Shown here: in pieces, positions 9,888 to 17,961 of the stretch | How the letters are laid out: the number at the start of each line of letters is the position of its first letter | How positions within the stretch are numbered: the stretch's first letter is position 1 | NCBI GenBank assembly: GCA_012521295.1 | Contig: JAAYMS010000077.1 | Location: 1-35,708 of the forward strand | Reading direction: 5' to 3' | DNA length: 35,708 bases | DNA from: Bacillota bacterium | GTDB taxonomy: Bacteria; Bacillota; Limnochordia; Darwinibacteriales; Darwinibacteriaceae | The notes under the pieces: model-generated | The model's database searches: none | Told to the model about the DNA's origin: nothing | The model's input: the letters and a program-made list of their open reading frames with translations, nothing else | Program-made: the position numbers and the translations under genes

Positions 9888-11227
9888 CTGCTCATCCCTC
9901 CCAGCAGCTCGACCAATCGGTCAATTTCCGCTTTAGTACGAGCCTCTGTTACCGCAAACAGCACATCATTGGGCAGGCCAAACCTATTCAGGGGCAGGCC
10001 ACCCAAAAAGCCTTCATCTAAGAGCTTCCGATTGATTTCTTCCCAGTCTACGTCACCGGTCACTATAAACTCTCGGAAACTAGGTGCACTGAACTTCACT
10101 TTAAACGGGGTTTCTTCAGCGATCTTCTTCTTGAGGTATGCGGCCTTCTGCACACACTGATAAGCGACTTCCCTAAAACCCTCCTTACCAAGGGCGGACA
10201 GATAGATCGTTGCAGCCAAGGCATTAAGTGCTTGATTTGAACAGATGTTAGAAGTCGCCTTCTCCCGCCGGATATGCTGCTCCCTCGTCTGCAGCGTAAG
10301 GACAAACCCCCTGCGTCCATCTCCATCAACGGTTTCACCCACGATACGCCCGGGCATTCTGCGCACGAGCTTATCAGTAGTAGCAAAGAACCCCAGTGAA
10401 GGCCCACCAAAACTCATCGGGTTGCCGAGGCTCTGACCGTCGCCAACGACGATGTCAGCGCCGTACTCGCCGGGCGATTTTAGAAGGCCGAGACTAATTG
10501 GATCTACAGCCATCACTAACAGCCCTCCGCCTTCGTGGATAAACTCGCTGATGGGATCGACGTCTTCAATCAAGCCGAAAAAGTTTGGCTGCTGCACAAC
10601 AACGCAGGCCAGCTCTTTTGGGTTCAGTTCTCTCAGAACTGTGTGATTGATGGTTCCTGTTTCTTCGTCGTAGGGGAGATACTTAATCTGTACATCTTGG
10701 TTAGACAGATAGATTTCGCAGACTTCCTTCCATTCTGGATGCAAGTTCTCCGGCAGCACCACGACATCGCGGCGAGAGGCGTTGCATGCCATGAGGGCAG
10801 CTTCTGCAAGGGCGGTGGCCCCATCGTACATAGAAGCATTAGCGGCATCCATACCGGTTAGCTCTGCGATCATAGTCTGGTATTCGAAAATGCTCTGCAA
10901 GACGCCTTGACTGATCTCGGCCTGATATGGCGTATAAGCAGTCAAGAACTCGCCGCGTGAGATGAGATGCTTAACGATGGAGGGGATTAGGTGATCATAA
11001 ACCCCACCACCCATGAAAGAGACCGTTTCAGTCAGGTTGACGTTTGCACCCGCGAGCTCTCTCATGTGCCGCATCAGCTCTGCTTCCGACAGAGCTGGCG
11101 GTAAGTTGAGCTTCTCAGACATGCGGAGGTGCTCGGGAATATCGGAGAACAGTTCATCGACCGAGCTGATACCCATGGAAGCGAGCATCGCTTGGCGGTC
11201 TTGTTCCGTCATGGGGATATAACGCAT
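9884..11227 (-). CDS. gcvPA: Glycine dehydrogenase (decarboxylating) subunit 1
   Basis: [35 protein letters not shown]...[38 protein letters not shown]; 4-bp ATGA overlap with gcvPB. Confidence 0.95.
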   Translation of the reverse strand: MRYIPMTEQDRQAMLASMGISSVDELFSDIPEHLRMSEKLNLPPALSEAELMRHMRELAGANVNLTETVSFMGGGVYDHLIPSIVKHLISRGEFLTAYTPYQAEISQGVLQSIFEYQTMIAELTGMDAANASMYDGATALAEAALMACNASRRDVVVLPENLHPEWKEVCEIYLSNQDVQIKYLPYDEETGTINHTVLRELNPKELACVVVQQPNFFGLIEDVDPISEFIHEGGGLLVMAVDPISLGLLKSPGEYGADIVVGDGQSLGNPMSFGGPSLGFFATTDKLVRRMPGRIVGETVDGDGRRGFVLTLQTREQHIRREKATSNICSNQALNALAATIYLSALGKEGFREVAYQCVQKAAYLKKKIAEETPFKVKFSAPSFREFIVTGDVDWEEINRKLLDEGFLGGLPLNRFGLPNDVLFAVTEARTKAEIDRLVELLGGMSR

Positions 11228-11228
11228 G

Positions 11229-11615
11229 CTAAGCCTCCTTTATGAAAGCTTCATACTCCTCCGCTGTCATCAAGTCATCGAGCTGTACTCCCTCAGCAAG
11301 CTCAATTTCAGCAATCCAACCCTTTTCATAGGGCGATTCATTTATCAATTCAGGGCTGTCTTCTAGTTCAGTGTTTACTTTAACAATGGTTCCAGAAACG
11401 GGAGCGTAGATGTCAGATACAGCCTTTACCGACTCTACAACAGCAAACCCTTCCCCTTCTTGTACCTGATCACCCTCGGAAGGTAGATCAACAAACACTA
11501 CGTCTCCAAGTTCGTCTTGAGCATAGTCAGTGATTCCTACCACCGCTATGTTTCCCTGTACTCTTACCCATTCATGGTCCTTTGTGAACAGCAATCCCTT
11601 TTCACTCATGTCCAA
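11229..11615 (-). CDS. gcvH: Glycine cleavage system H protein
   Basis: KDHEWVRV...FAVVESVKAVSDIYAPVSG lipoyl-lysine motif. Confidence 0.96.
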   Translation of the reverse strand: MDMSEKGLLFTKDHEWVRVQGNIAVVGITDYAQDELGDVVFVDLPSEGDQVQEGEGFAVVESVKAVSDIYAPVSGTIVKVNTELEDSPELINESPYEKGWIAEIELAEGVQLDDLMTAEEYEAFIKEA

Positions 11616-11624
11616 TCCTCCTTC

Positions 11625-12740
11625 TTATTTTAAGAAGCGTCCTTTTATAATCTGCGCCTTAAGGCGTTTTTGTCTTACTAGGATATGGATTTCTGTACCA
11701 GGTGAAGCAGATTCGGCGGCTACATACCCAGTACCTATGGCCTGATTGAGTGAAGGCGAGTGAGTACCGCTTGTCACTATTCCGATTTCTTCGCCCTCAG
11801 CGCTTAGAATGGGATAGCCCTGTCTGGGAACTCCCCTCTCTTGAAGGACAAAACCGACAAGGCGGCGCTGAACACCGGCCTCCTTTTGCTTAACAAGAGC
11901 TGCGCGTCCGATAAAGTCACCTTTATCAAATTTCACGAAGCGGCCTAAGCCTGCTTCTAAAGGAGTTGTGGTTTCATCAATATCATTACCGTATAGAGGC
12001 ATGCGCATTTCTAACCGCAGCGTATCGCGTGCCCCTAAGCCGATGGGTGCAATGCCTTCTTCTGCACCTGTTGTCATCAGGTCCTGCCATAATTCTTCGG
12101 CACCTGCGTTAGGCAAATAGAGCTCAAAGCCGTCCTCACCAGTGTATCCTGTGCGGGAGGCGCGCAACCAATATCCCTTATACTCTGTATCGATAAAGGT
12201 ATAGGTTTCTACGTCGGCTAGTGGTTTTCCTAGAACTCTTTCCACTACCGGTAGCGATTTGGGGCCCTGCACAGCAATGAGGGCAAGCTCAGATGTGCGA
12301 TCCCTTAACGTAGTATCAGGCAGCAGGTGCTGGTTGATCCAGTTAAAGTCTTTTTCAGTATTAGAGGCATTCACCACTAAGAAGAATCCTGTCTCCGTAC
12401 GGTATACGAGGATGTCGTCAATGATACCACCATTTGGGTTGGTGAGCATCGTATATTGAATTTCCCCAGGCTGAAGTCCTGAAGGATCATTAGTGGTGAG
12501 CTGCGAGAGAGTGGCTACAGCCCCGGGGCCTTCCAGATCGAACTCGCCCATATGGCAGAGGTCAAAAATCCCAACCGCGCGCCTCACCGTGAGGTGTTCG
12601 TCGATGACGCTCGTATACTGCACCGGCATCTCAAAACCATGGAAATCGATCATTTTCGCTCCTTGTTGGCGGTGCAGTTCAGTTAAGGGAGTCTTCTTCA
12701 AGGTCAATCGCCGCCTTTCTTCCCCAAAAATTCTTTGCAA
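11625..12740 (-). CDS. gcvT: Glycine cleavage system aminomethyltransferase T
   Basis: KTPLTELHRQQGAKMIDFHGFEMPVQYTSVIDEH...VGIFDLCHMGEF...SRTGYTGEDGFELY; the real start may be a TTG at about 12701-12707. Confidence 0.95.
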   Translation of the reverse strand: MQRIFGEERRRLTLKKTPLTELHRQQGAKMIDFHGFEMPVQYTSVIDEHLTVRRAVGIFDLCHMGEFDLEGPGAVATLSQLTTNDPSGLQPGEIQYTMLTNPNGGIIDDILVYRTETGFFLVVNASNTEKDFNWINQHLLPDTTLRDRTSELALIAVQGPKSLPVVERVLGKPLADVETYTFIDTEYKGYWLRASRTGYTGEDGFELYLPNAGAEELWQDLMTTGAEEGIAPIGLGARDTLRLEMRMPLYGNDIDETTTPLEAGLGRFVKFDKGDFIGRAALVKQKEAGVQRRLVGFVLQERGVPRQGYPILSAEGEEIGIVTSGTHSPSLNQAIGTGYVAAESASPGTEIHILVRQKRLKAQIIKGRFLK

Positions 12741-12859
12741 TAAATTCGTTGCATTTATTTAAATCGATACTTCTCGCTGGGAAAGAAGAATCCTTCTGTC
12801 ACACATTCTCCAATTCGGGATAGTATATTGCAGAAGGTCTGTTTTGGGGAGGTAGAGCC

Positions 12860-12952
12860 ATGAGGTTACTTAAGTCGCTGCTTGATCCTTTCTTGAAAGC
12901 GCGCGGCAAGACCATGATTTTGATCTGGAGGCCATATAGGCGGAGTAAATAA
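12860..12952 (+). CDS. Small ORF, 30 aa cationic peptide MRLLKSLLDPFLKARGKTMILIWRPYRRSK
   Basis: ATG 7 nt after GGGGAGG; its stop codon lies at the edge of a perfect terminator stem; not in the ORF track because of size. Confidence 0.5.
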   Translation: MRLLKSLLDPFLKARGKTMILIWRPYRRSK

Positions 12953-12973
12953 ACCCCACATCTATGGGGTTTA
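12950..12973 (+). terminator. Intrinsic terminator at the small-ORF stop codon
   Basis: TAAACCCCA-catcta-TGGGGTTTA, 9-bp perfect stem, then TT. Confidence 0.65.
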
Positions 12974-13011
12974 TTCACATTATCCACAGGCCCTGTTGAT
13001 AACCTGTGGGT
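12971..13011. promoter_or_regulatory. DnaA-box cluster (candidate)
   Basis: TTATTCACA (12971), TTATCCACA perfect (12980), TGTTGATAA and TGTGGGTA within 41 bp; also an inverted repeat TATCCACAGG...CCTGTGGGTA. Confidence 0.6.
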
Positions 13012-13012
13012 A

Positions 13013-13549
13013 TTACTGACGCGTGAGATAGAAGAAGAGCAAGATCAGGGCTATTATGATAGCCCAGCCTATTGTCACGGTGCGGCGCGTCTTGGGAGAG
13101 CTCTTGAGCTCCTCGCGCATGCGTCCCCTTTCTAAGCGATTAGCTTGCTTCAGCAGCTCTACGCTCTTGCTAATGTCACCTAGTTTTCGATAGAGAACTC
13201 CTAAGTTGTGGAAAGCATTGGGATATTCAGGGTCGAGGGACAGGGCCTTTTCGTAGGCCTCCTTTGCCCGATCAAGCCATTCTCTTTGAGCATAGATGTT
13301 GCCTAAGTTGCAATATGGTGCAGGATCATTGGGATCAAGGCTGATCGCTTGTTCAAACAGCTGCTCCGCTTCTTCGAGCTGTTCTCGCCTTGCGTATACT
13401 ACGCCTAGTTTGTTTACGGCTTGGGCATTTTCGGGTTCCATATCTAAGACACGGCGAAGCAGTTCTTCTGCCGCGTCTAAATCCCAGCGCTCCAGTTTGT
13501 CCAGCGCTTCCTGATAGATCCCCGATGCAGAATCATTCATCACGGTCAC
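13013..13549 (-). CDS. TPR-repeat protein with a C-terminal transmembrane anchor
   Basis: Repeated 34-residue TPR units (NAQAVNKLGVVYARREQLEEAEQLFEQAISLDPNDPAPYCNLGNIYAQ...) and C-terminal TM TIGWAIIIALILLFFYL. Confidence 0.85.
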   Translation of the reverse strand: MTVMNDSASGIYQEALDKLERWDLDAAEELLRRVLDMEPENAQAVNKLGVVYARREQLEEAEQLFEQAISLDPNDPAPYCNLGNIYAQREWLDRAKEAYEKALSLDPEYPNAFHNLGVLYRKLGDISKSVELLKQANRLERGRMREELKSSPKTRRTVTIGWAIIIALILLFFYLTRQ

Positions 13550-13607
13550 CTCACTTCCCTACCATTATAGGCACTGCTCTGGCTGTTGAGCAACTTTCTT
13601 TTGAGTT

Positions 13608-14606
13608 CTAGCGTCGCAGAAGGACGGCAAACATCAAAAGCCCGACCACCCCTATAATAGGGTATCCAAACTCGATTAATGAACCAAAGCCCAGCTCAGA
13701 TAGGGACAACCCCAAGAATAGCACGAGGCCAATCGACAAAGGTTTTCCTAATGTAGTTTGGTGAGTGATGCGATTTACAAGCGCGAAAGCATGAGCAAGA
13801 GCAGTACTGAACATCGCAGCCAACAGCATAACAGAAGATCCTATCTTAAAGAGAGGTCCGAGCCTTTCTGCTAGGACGAGCATGGGCATGTTTGATTGTG
13901 TATCTGTAATAGGCTCTGACCATATGCTCAATGCAATTGTCAGGAGCAGTATAATCACTATCCCGTTTCCCAATAGTGCGGCACTCCATATCTGCCCGTT
14001 GGTCTTTAGCTTGTGATGAAACGCCGAGAGCACTGCCATAGACAGACACAGATTGTAGGAGGAATAGAGAAGGGCCGCCCCTATGCCGAGCGGTACCCCA
14101 TCTTGTGGCAAGATTATTCCTGTGTCAGTCAGCGTCCTAGCGGCCGGAAGAATGAGAAGAACTGCGATCGGAGGCGTAAGCAGAGCACCGATGTCCAGCA
14201 GGCGGTCTGACCCTTGGTAGATCAGCATGCCGACCGCCAGTGCAGTTGCAATGGAGCCGCCTCCGATCGCAAACAGCTCTGCTACTAGGTCACCGCATCC
14301 TGCAAGCATCACTGCCAAGCCAATCAAGGCAAACATGCTGTAGACAATGTCAAGGTAGGGGGCCAGTCTTGGGCTCTGCTTATAGATGAAGTCAGCATAA
14401 GATCGTGCATCCTGTGACTTGCTGCGGTTAATGATGAGAACAGTCCCCATGACGAGAAATCCGAAGCTGACTGCGATGCCAACCAGCCCGCCCTTCCCGT
14501 ACCGAACAAAGAAGCGCATGATCTCCTGGCCCGAGGCAAAGCCGGCGCCAATGAAGGCGGCAGCGTAGAAGGACGCTACACTGACAACGTTTCTGAACAC
14601 AGACAT
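13608..14606 (-). CDS. YkvI-like integral membrane protein, putative transporter
   Basis: ASFYAAAFIGAGFASGQEIMRFFVRYGKGGLVGI and multiple TM segments. Confidence 0.7.
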   Translation of the reverse strand: MSVFRNVVSVASFYAAAFIGAGFASGQEIMRFFVRYGKGGLVGIAVSFGFLVMGTVLIINRSKSQDARSYADFIYKQSPRLAPYLDIVYSMFALIGLAVMLAGCGDLVAELFAIGGGSIATALAVGMLIYQGSDRLLDIGALLTPPIAVLLILPAARTLTDTGIILPQDGVPLGIGAALLYSSYNLCLSMAVLSAFHHKLKTNGQIWSAALLGNGIVIILLLTIALSIWSEPITDTQSNMPMLVLAERLGPLFKIGSSVMLLAAMFSTALAHAFALVNRITHQTTLGKPLSIGLVLFLGLSLSELGFGSLIEFGYPIIGVVGLLMFAVLLRR

Positions 14607-14651
14607 TCCACCACCTCGCCCATGTTTATTCCAGAATTTACCCCCTCATGC

Positions 14652-14679
14652 ATAATCGAGCTTGTCTCTGCATAGATTA
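14652..14679 (+). promoter_or_regulatory. SigmaE-like sporulation promoter upstream of yyaC
   Basis: ATA - 16 nt - CATAGATT matches ATA-N16-18-CATANNNT, 36 nt before the ATG. Confidence 0.45.
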
Positions 14680-14713
14680 AGGAAGACAACTACACGGAGG
14701 AGGATGGTGGCCG

Positions 14714-15316
14714 ATGTCTGATTCTCAGCTGCTTGGGCGCGTTCACTGGAACGATCCACTTGCTGTAGACTACCTATCGCTGACCATCGCAAATCTTCCC
14801 CTTTCCGACTCAGTCACAATTGTCTGCGTTGGCACAGATCGCTCGACAGGGGACTGCCTTGGGCCTCTAGTAGGGACTCAGTTGATGAAGGAGAAAGCAC
14901 GCGGCCGCCTCGCATCGAACGTTACCATTTACGGTACACTGGATGAACCGGTTCACGCTCTGAACCTATCGGACTATGCCCGTCGCCTTGTGGGGCGCGA
15001 GCACCGTTCCAGCACAATTATCGCTCTTGACGCCTGTTTGGGCCGTTCAAAGAGCATTGGTTACATATCCGTGAAGCAAGGGCCCCTTCAGCCTGGGACT
15101 GGCGTGAATAAGCAGCTGCCCAGCGTGGGTGATTATCACATTATCGGGATAGTTAACGTGAGTGGCTTTATGGAGCATGTAGTTCTGCAGAATACGCGTC
15201 TCAGCCTCGTCATGCGTATGGCAGAGGTCATTTCCCGATCACTGGTCATCGGGTTGTCGTCCAGTTCTGTCCCTGCCTCTCGCGAAGCAGCTTTGTCGGC
15301 GCATGTTCTTCAATAG
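14714..15316 (+). CDS. yyaC: Spore protease YyaC (DUF1256)
   Basis: VTIVCVGTDRSTGDCLGPLVGTQLM...IIALDACLGRSKSIGYI; conserved adjacency to parB; GGAGGAGG RBS. Confidence 0.9.
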   Translation: MSDSQLLGRVHWNDPLAVDYLSLTIANLPLSDSVTIVCVGTDRSTGDCLGPLVGTQLMKEKARGRLASNVTIYGTLDEPVHALNLSDYARRLVGREHRSSTIIALDACLGRSKSIGYISVKQGPLQPGTGVNKQLPSVGDYHIIGIVNVSGFMEHVVLQNTRLSLVMRMAEVISRSLVIGLSSSSVPASREAALSAHVLQ

Positions 15317-15323
15317 AGAAGAA

Positions 15324-15339
15324 TGTTCCACGTGGAACA
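15324..15339. promoter_or_regulatory. parS site (perfect palindrome)
   Basis: TGTTCCACGTGGAACA between yyaC and parB. Confidence 0.92.
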
Positions 15340-15347
15340 CTAAAAAA

Positions 15348-15373
15348 GAGCGGGACCCCCATGGGTTCCGCTC
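15348..15373. terminator. Shared terminator between yyaC and parB
   Basis: GAGCGGGACCC-ccat-GGGTTCCGCTC (one G-U pair); T6 run on the minus strand. Confidence 0.75.
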
Positions 15374-15388
15374 CCTTCTTGAGTGCAT

Positions 15389-16234
15389 TCAGTTCACACC
15401 GAAGTGCTCTAGAATTCTCTCCAACTCCTCATCGGAGTAATATTCGATCTCGATCTTGCCGCGACCTTTGTTGTATCCGATCGTGACCTTGGTCCCTAGA
15501 CTCCTCTGGAGCTCATCCTGAATACGAACAATTTCGGGGTCAGGCTTCTTAAGTGTTCTACGTGGAACACTCCTTCTAACCTTCACTAATTGCTCCAACT
15601 GGCGTACAGACAACCCCTCGCGCACCGCTCGTTCAGCAAGACGCTGTCTCAACCCTACCGATTCAACACTCAAGAGCACCTTGGCATGGCCCGCAGAAAG
15701 CTCGCCACTCTCCACCATTCTCCTGGTCTGTGCGTCGAGGGACAACAGCCGTAGGGAATTCGCTACGGAAGGGCGCTTTCGACCCACAGCCTGTGCAACC
15801 TCTTCCTGAGTCAAGCCGAACTCATCCATCAACCGTTTAAAGCCTTCAGCCTCTTCGATTGGATTAAGGTTTTCACGCTGGAGGTTTTCGATTAACGCCA
15901 GCTGTGCCATTTCTTGGTCGTTATAGTCTCGCACAATGGCAGCAACAGACGATAGTCCGGCGAGCCCAGCTGCCCTCCACCGTCTCTCGCCTACCACTAG
16001 CTCATAGCCCTGCTCCGTACGCCGTACCACTATCGGTTCTAACAGTCCGTGCTGCCGAATAGAATCAGCCAACTGCTCAAGTTTCTCTTCGTCAAAAACT
16101 CTTCTGGGCTGAAACGGGTTCGGTACAATTTCAGATAGGGGTATTTCCTGAGCCCCTCCACGTTGAATCACCTCTTCTGCCTCGGGAATCAACGCCCTCA
16201 GACCCTTACCCAAGCGCTGCTTACCCAATGCCAA
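15389..16234 (-). CDS. parB: Chromosome partitioning protein ParB (Spo0J)
   Basis: NPFQPRRVFDEEKLEQLADSIRQHGLLEPIVVR...VVGERRWRAAGLAG...ALIENLQRENLNPIEEA; TTG start at about 16234 or 16228, overlapping the parA stop. Confidence 0.93.
   Translation of the reverse strand: MALGKQRLGKGLRALIPEAEEVIQRGGAQEIPLSEIVPNPFQPRRVFDEEKLEQLADSIRQHGLLEPIVVRRTEQGYELVVGERRWRAAGLAGLSSVAAIVRDYNDQEMAQLALIENLQRENLNPIEEAEGFKRLMDEFGLTQEEVAQAVGRKRPSVANSLRLLSLDAQTRRMVESGELSAGHAKVLLSVESVGLRQRLAERAVREGLSVRQLEQLVKVRRSVPRRTLKKPDPEIVRIQDELQRSLGTKVTIGYNKGRGKIEIEYYSDEELERILEHFGVN
15554..15569. promoter_or_regulatory. parS site inside parB
   Basis: TGTTCTACGTGGAACA, 15/16 identity to the palindrome at 15324. Confidence 0.88.
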
Positions 16235-16988
16235 GCACCTCCCGAGCCAGGCTCTCATACGCCAAGGCCCCCTTGGATTTCGCATCATAGATAGCGATCG
16301 GCTGACCGAAACTCGGTGCCTCTCCCAAGCGCACGTTCCGAGGGATGATGGAGTCGTACACCTTCACTTTGTTCTGGAAGTAATTCTTCACATCCTGGAT
16401 AACCTGCTGCGACAGATTAGTCCGAGCGTCGTACATCGTCATCACAACGCCTTCCCACTCCAGATCGGGATTGAGGTGTTCCTGAACCATAGCGATGGTA
16501 CTTACCAGCTGACTCAGACCCTCCAGAGCGTAGTATTCACACTGAATTGGAACTAAGACCGAATTTGCCGCAGTCAATCCGTTTACCGTCAATAGGCCCA
16601 AGCTCGGCGGAGCATCAATCAAGATGTAGTCATACTTGTCTTGGACAGATTCGAAAGCACGCTTCAATCTAAACTCCCGCGATATAGTTGAAACGAGCTC
16701 GATCTCGGCACCTGCAAGCTCAATGGTCGCAGGTGCAATATCAAAGCCCTCAATCTCTGTTGGCTGGATGATCCGTTCGATCCGTTCCCCTTCGATGAGA
16801 ACGCTGTACATCCCCATCCGGATCTTCGACTTGTCGACTCCGACTCCACTGGAGGCATTGCCCTGAGGATCTATGTCAACCAACAGGACCCGTTTCCCAG
16901 CTAGAGCTAGATAAGCTCCCAGATTTACAGCTGTCGTGCTCTTTCCTACGCCACCCTTTTGATTTACTACTGCAATTACTCTAGCCAT
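16221..16988 (-). CDS. parA: Chromosome partitioning ATPase ParA (Soj)
   Basis: MARVIAVVNQKGGVGKSTTAVNLGAYLALAGKRVLLVDIDPQGNASSG. Confidence 0.96.
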   Translation of the reverse strand: MARVIAVVNQKGGVGKSTTAVNLGAYLALAGKRVLLVDIDPQGNASSGVGVDKSKIRMGMYSVLIEGERIERIIQPTEIEGFDIAPATIELAGAEIELVSTISREFRLKRAFESVQDKYDYILIDAPPSLGLLTVNGLTAANSVLVPIQCEYYALEGLSQLVSTIAMVQEHLNPDLEWEGVVMTMYDARTNLSQQVIQDVKNYFQNKVKVYDSIIPRNVRLGEAPSFGQPIAIYDAKSKGALAYESLAREVLGIG

Positions 16989-17859
16989 CTTCCCTCACCC
17001 CCTCTGGTTTCTTAACTATTACAAGGAGCTCAAAGCTATCCTCGCCATCACGTTCTTCAACCTCTACCTCTAATCCGCTGCTCTTCAGAGTATCCGTCAG
17101 CGACTTAATGCTGTTTCTAAACAGACGAAGATCCTTAAGTATAAACGTGCGCTTACGTTCCTGAGGAGGCTTCGCTGCACGCTGCCTCTCGAGTACCTTC
17201 TGCACCAATTCTTCAGTCTGCCGAACATTCAAGTTCTGCTCAACTACTTGGTTGATCACCTTCAGCTGCTCTTCTTCACTTTCCAAACGGAGCAACGCCC
17301 GGGCATGTCTCTCGCTCAACATTTCCTGGGAAATAATCTCCCGAACCGACGGCGGAAGTTTCAACAAACGAAGCTTATTCGCGATAGTCGATTGTGTCTT
17401 TCCCAATCGGGTCGCCAACTCATCCTGGGTCAACCCAAACTCATCGAGGAGGCGTCTGTAGCCTTCCGCTTCCTCAAAGAGGCGCAGATCCTTGCGCTGC
17501 AGGTTCTCTATCAAGGCGAGTTCTGCGGCTTGCTTGTCGCCATAGTCTCTGACTATGGCTGGAATGGTCGTCAGGCCTAATCGCCTACACGCCCTCAGCC
17601 TACGTTCGCCAACTATGAGCTCATACCCCACATCAGTCTTGCGCACCACGATTGGCTGGAGAACACCGTGCTGTGCGATGGACTGGGCAAGTTCATCCAA
17701 ATCATCTTCGTCAAACTCAACCCGCGGCTGGTATGGACTCGCCTGGATTAGGTGAATTGCAAGTTCCTCAACCTGCTCGTGTTCCCCCATAGTCGGGGAA
17801 CGCAATTCTTCAGGGCTTTCGCCCAGGGCCTTCGCCCGCAGGACATCTGTCAGCTTCAT
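16981..17859 (-). CDS. noc: Nucleoid occlusion protein Noc (ParB paralog)
   Basis: ParB fold; LGKTQSTIANKLRLLKLPPSVREIISQEMLSERHARALLRL with Noc-type Q/K/K/R residues; between rsmG and parA; start trimmed to ATG 17859. Confidence 0.88.
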   Translation of the reverse strand: MKLTDVLRAKALGESPEELRSPTMGEHEQVEELAIHLIQASPYQPRVEFDEDDLDELAQSIAQHGVLQPIVVRKTDVGYELIVGERRLRACRRLGLTTIPAIVRDYGDKQAAELALIENLQRKDLRLFEEAEGYRRLLDEFGLTQDELATRLGKTQSTIANKLRLLKLPPSVREIISQEMLSERHARALLRLESEEEQLKVINQVVEQNLNVRQTEELVQKVLERQRAAKPPQERKRTFILKDLRLFRNSIKSLTDTLKSSGLEVEVEERDGEDSFELLVIVKKPEGVREDG

Positions 17860-17961
17860 ATCACACTCACCTCGTTCTGGTTCACATACCTTATTCGGTA
17901 CTGTGTCGCGGGTTCCTTCCAGGCGAAAACAGAAAAGCACCGCAGAACATGTCTGCGGTGC

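Noticed and set aside
12741-12858. Glycine riboswitch upstream of gcvT
   Set aside because: No recognisable aptamer consensus by eye; needs cmsearch to exclude fully
12799-12987. 62-aa minus-strand ORF opposite the small ORF
   Set aside because: No RBS evident and it reads through the terminator stem and DnaA boxes
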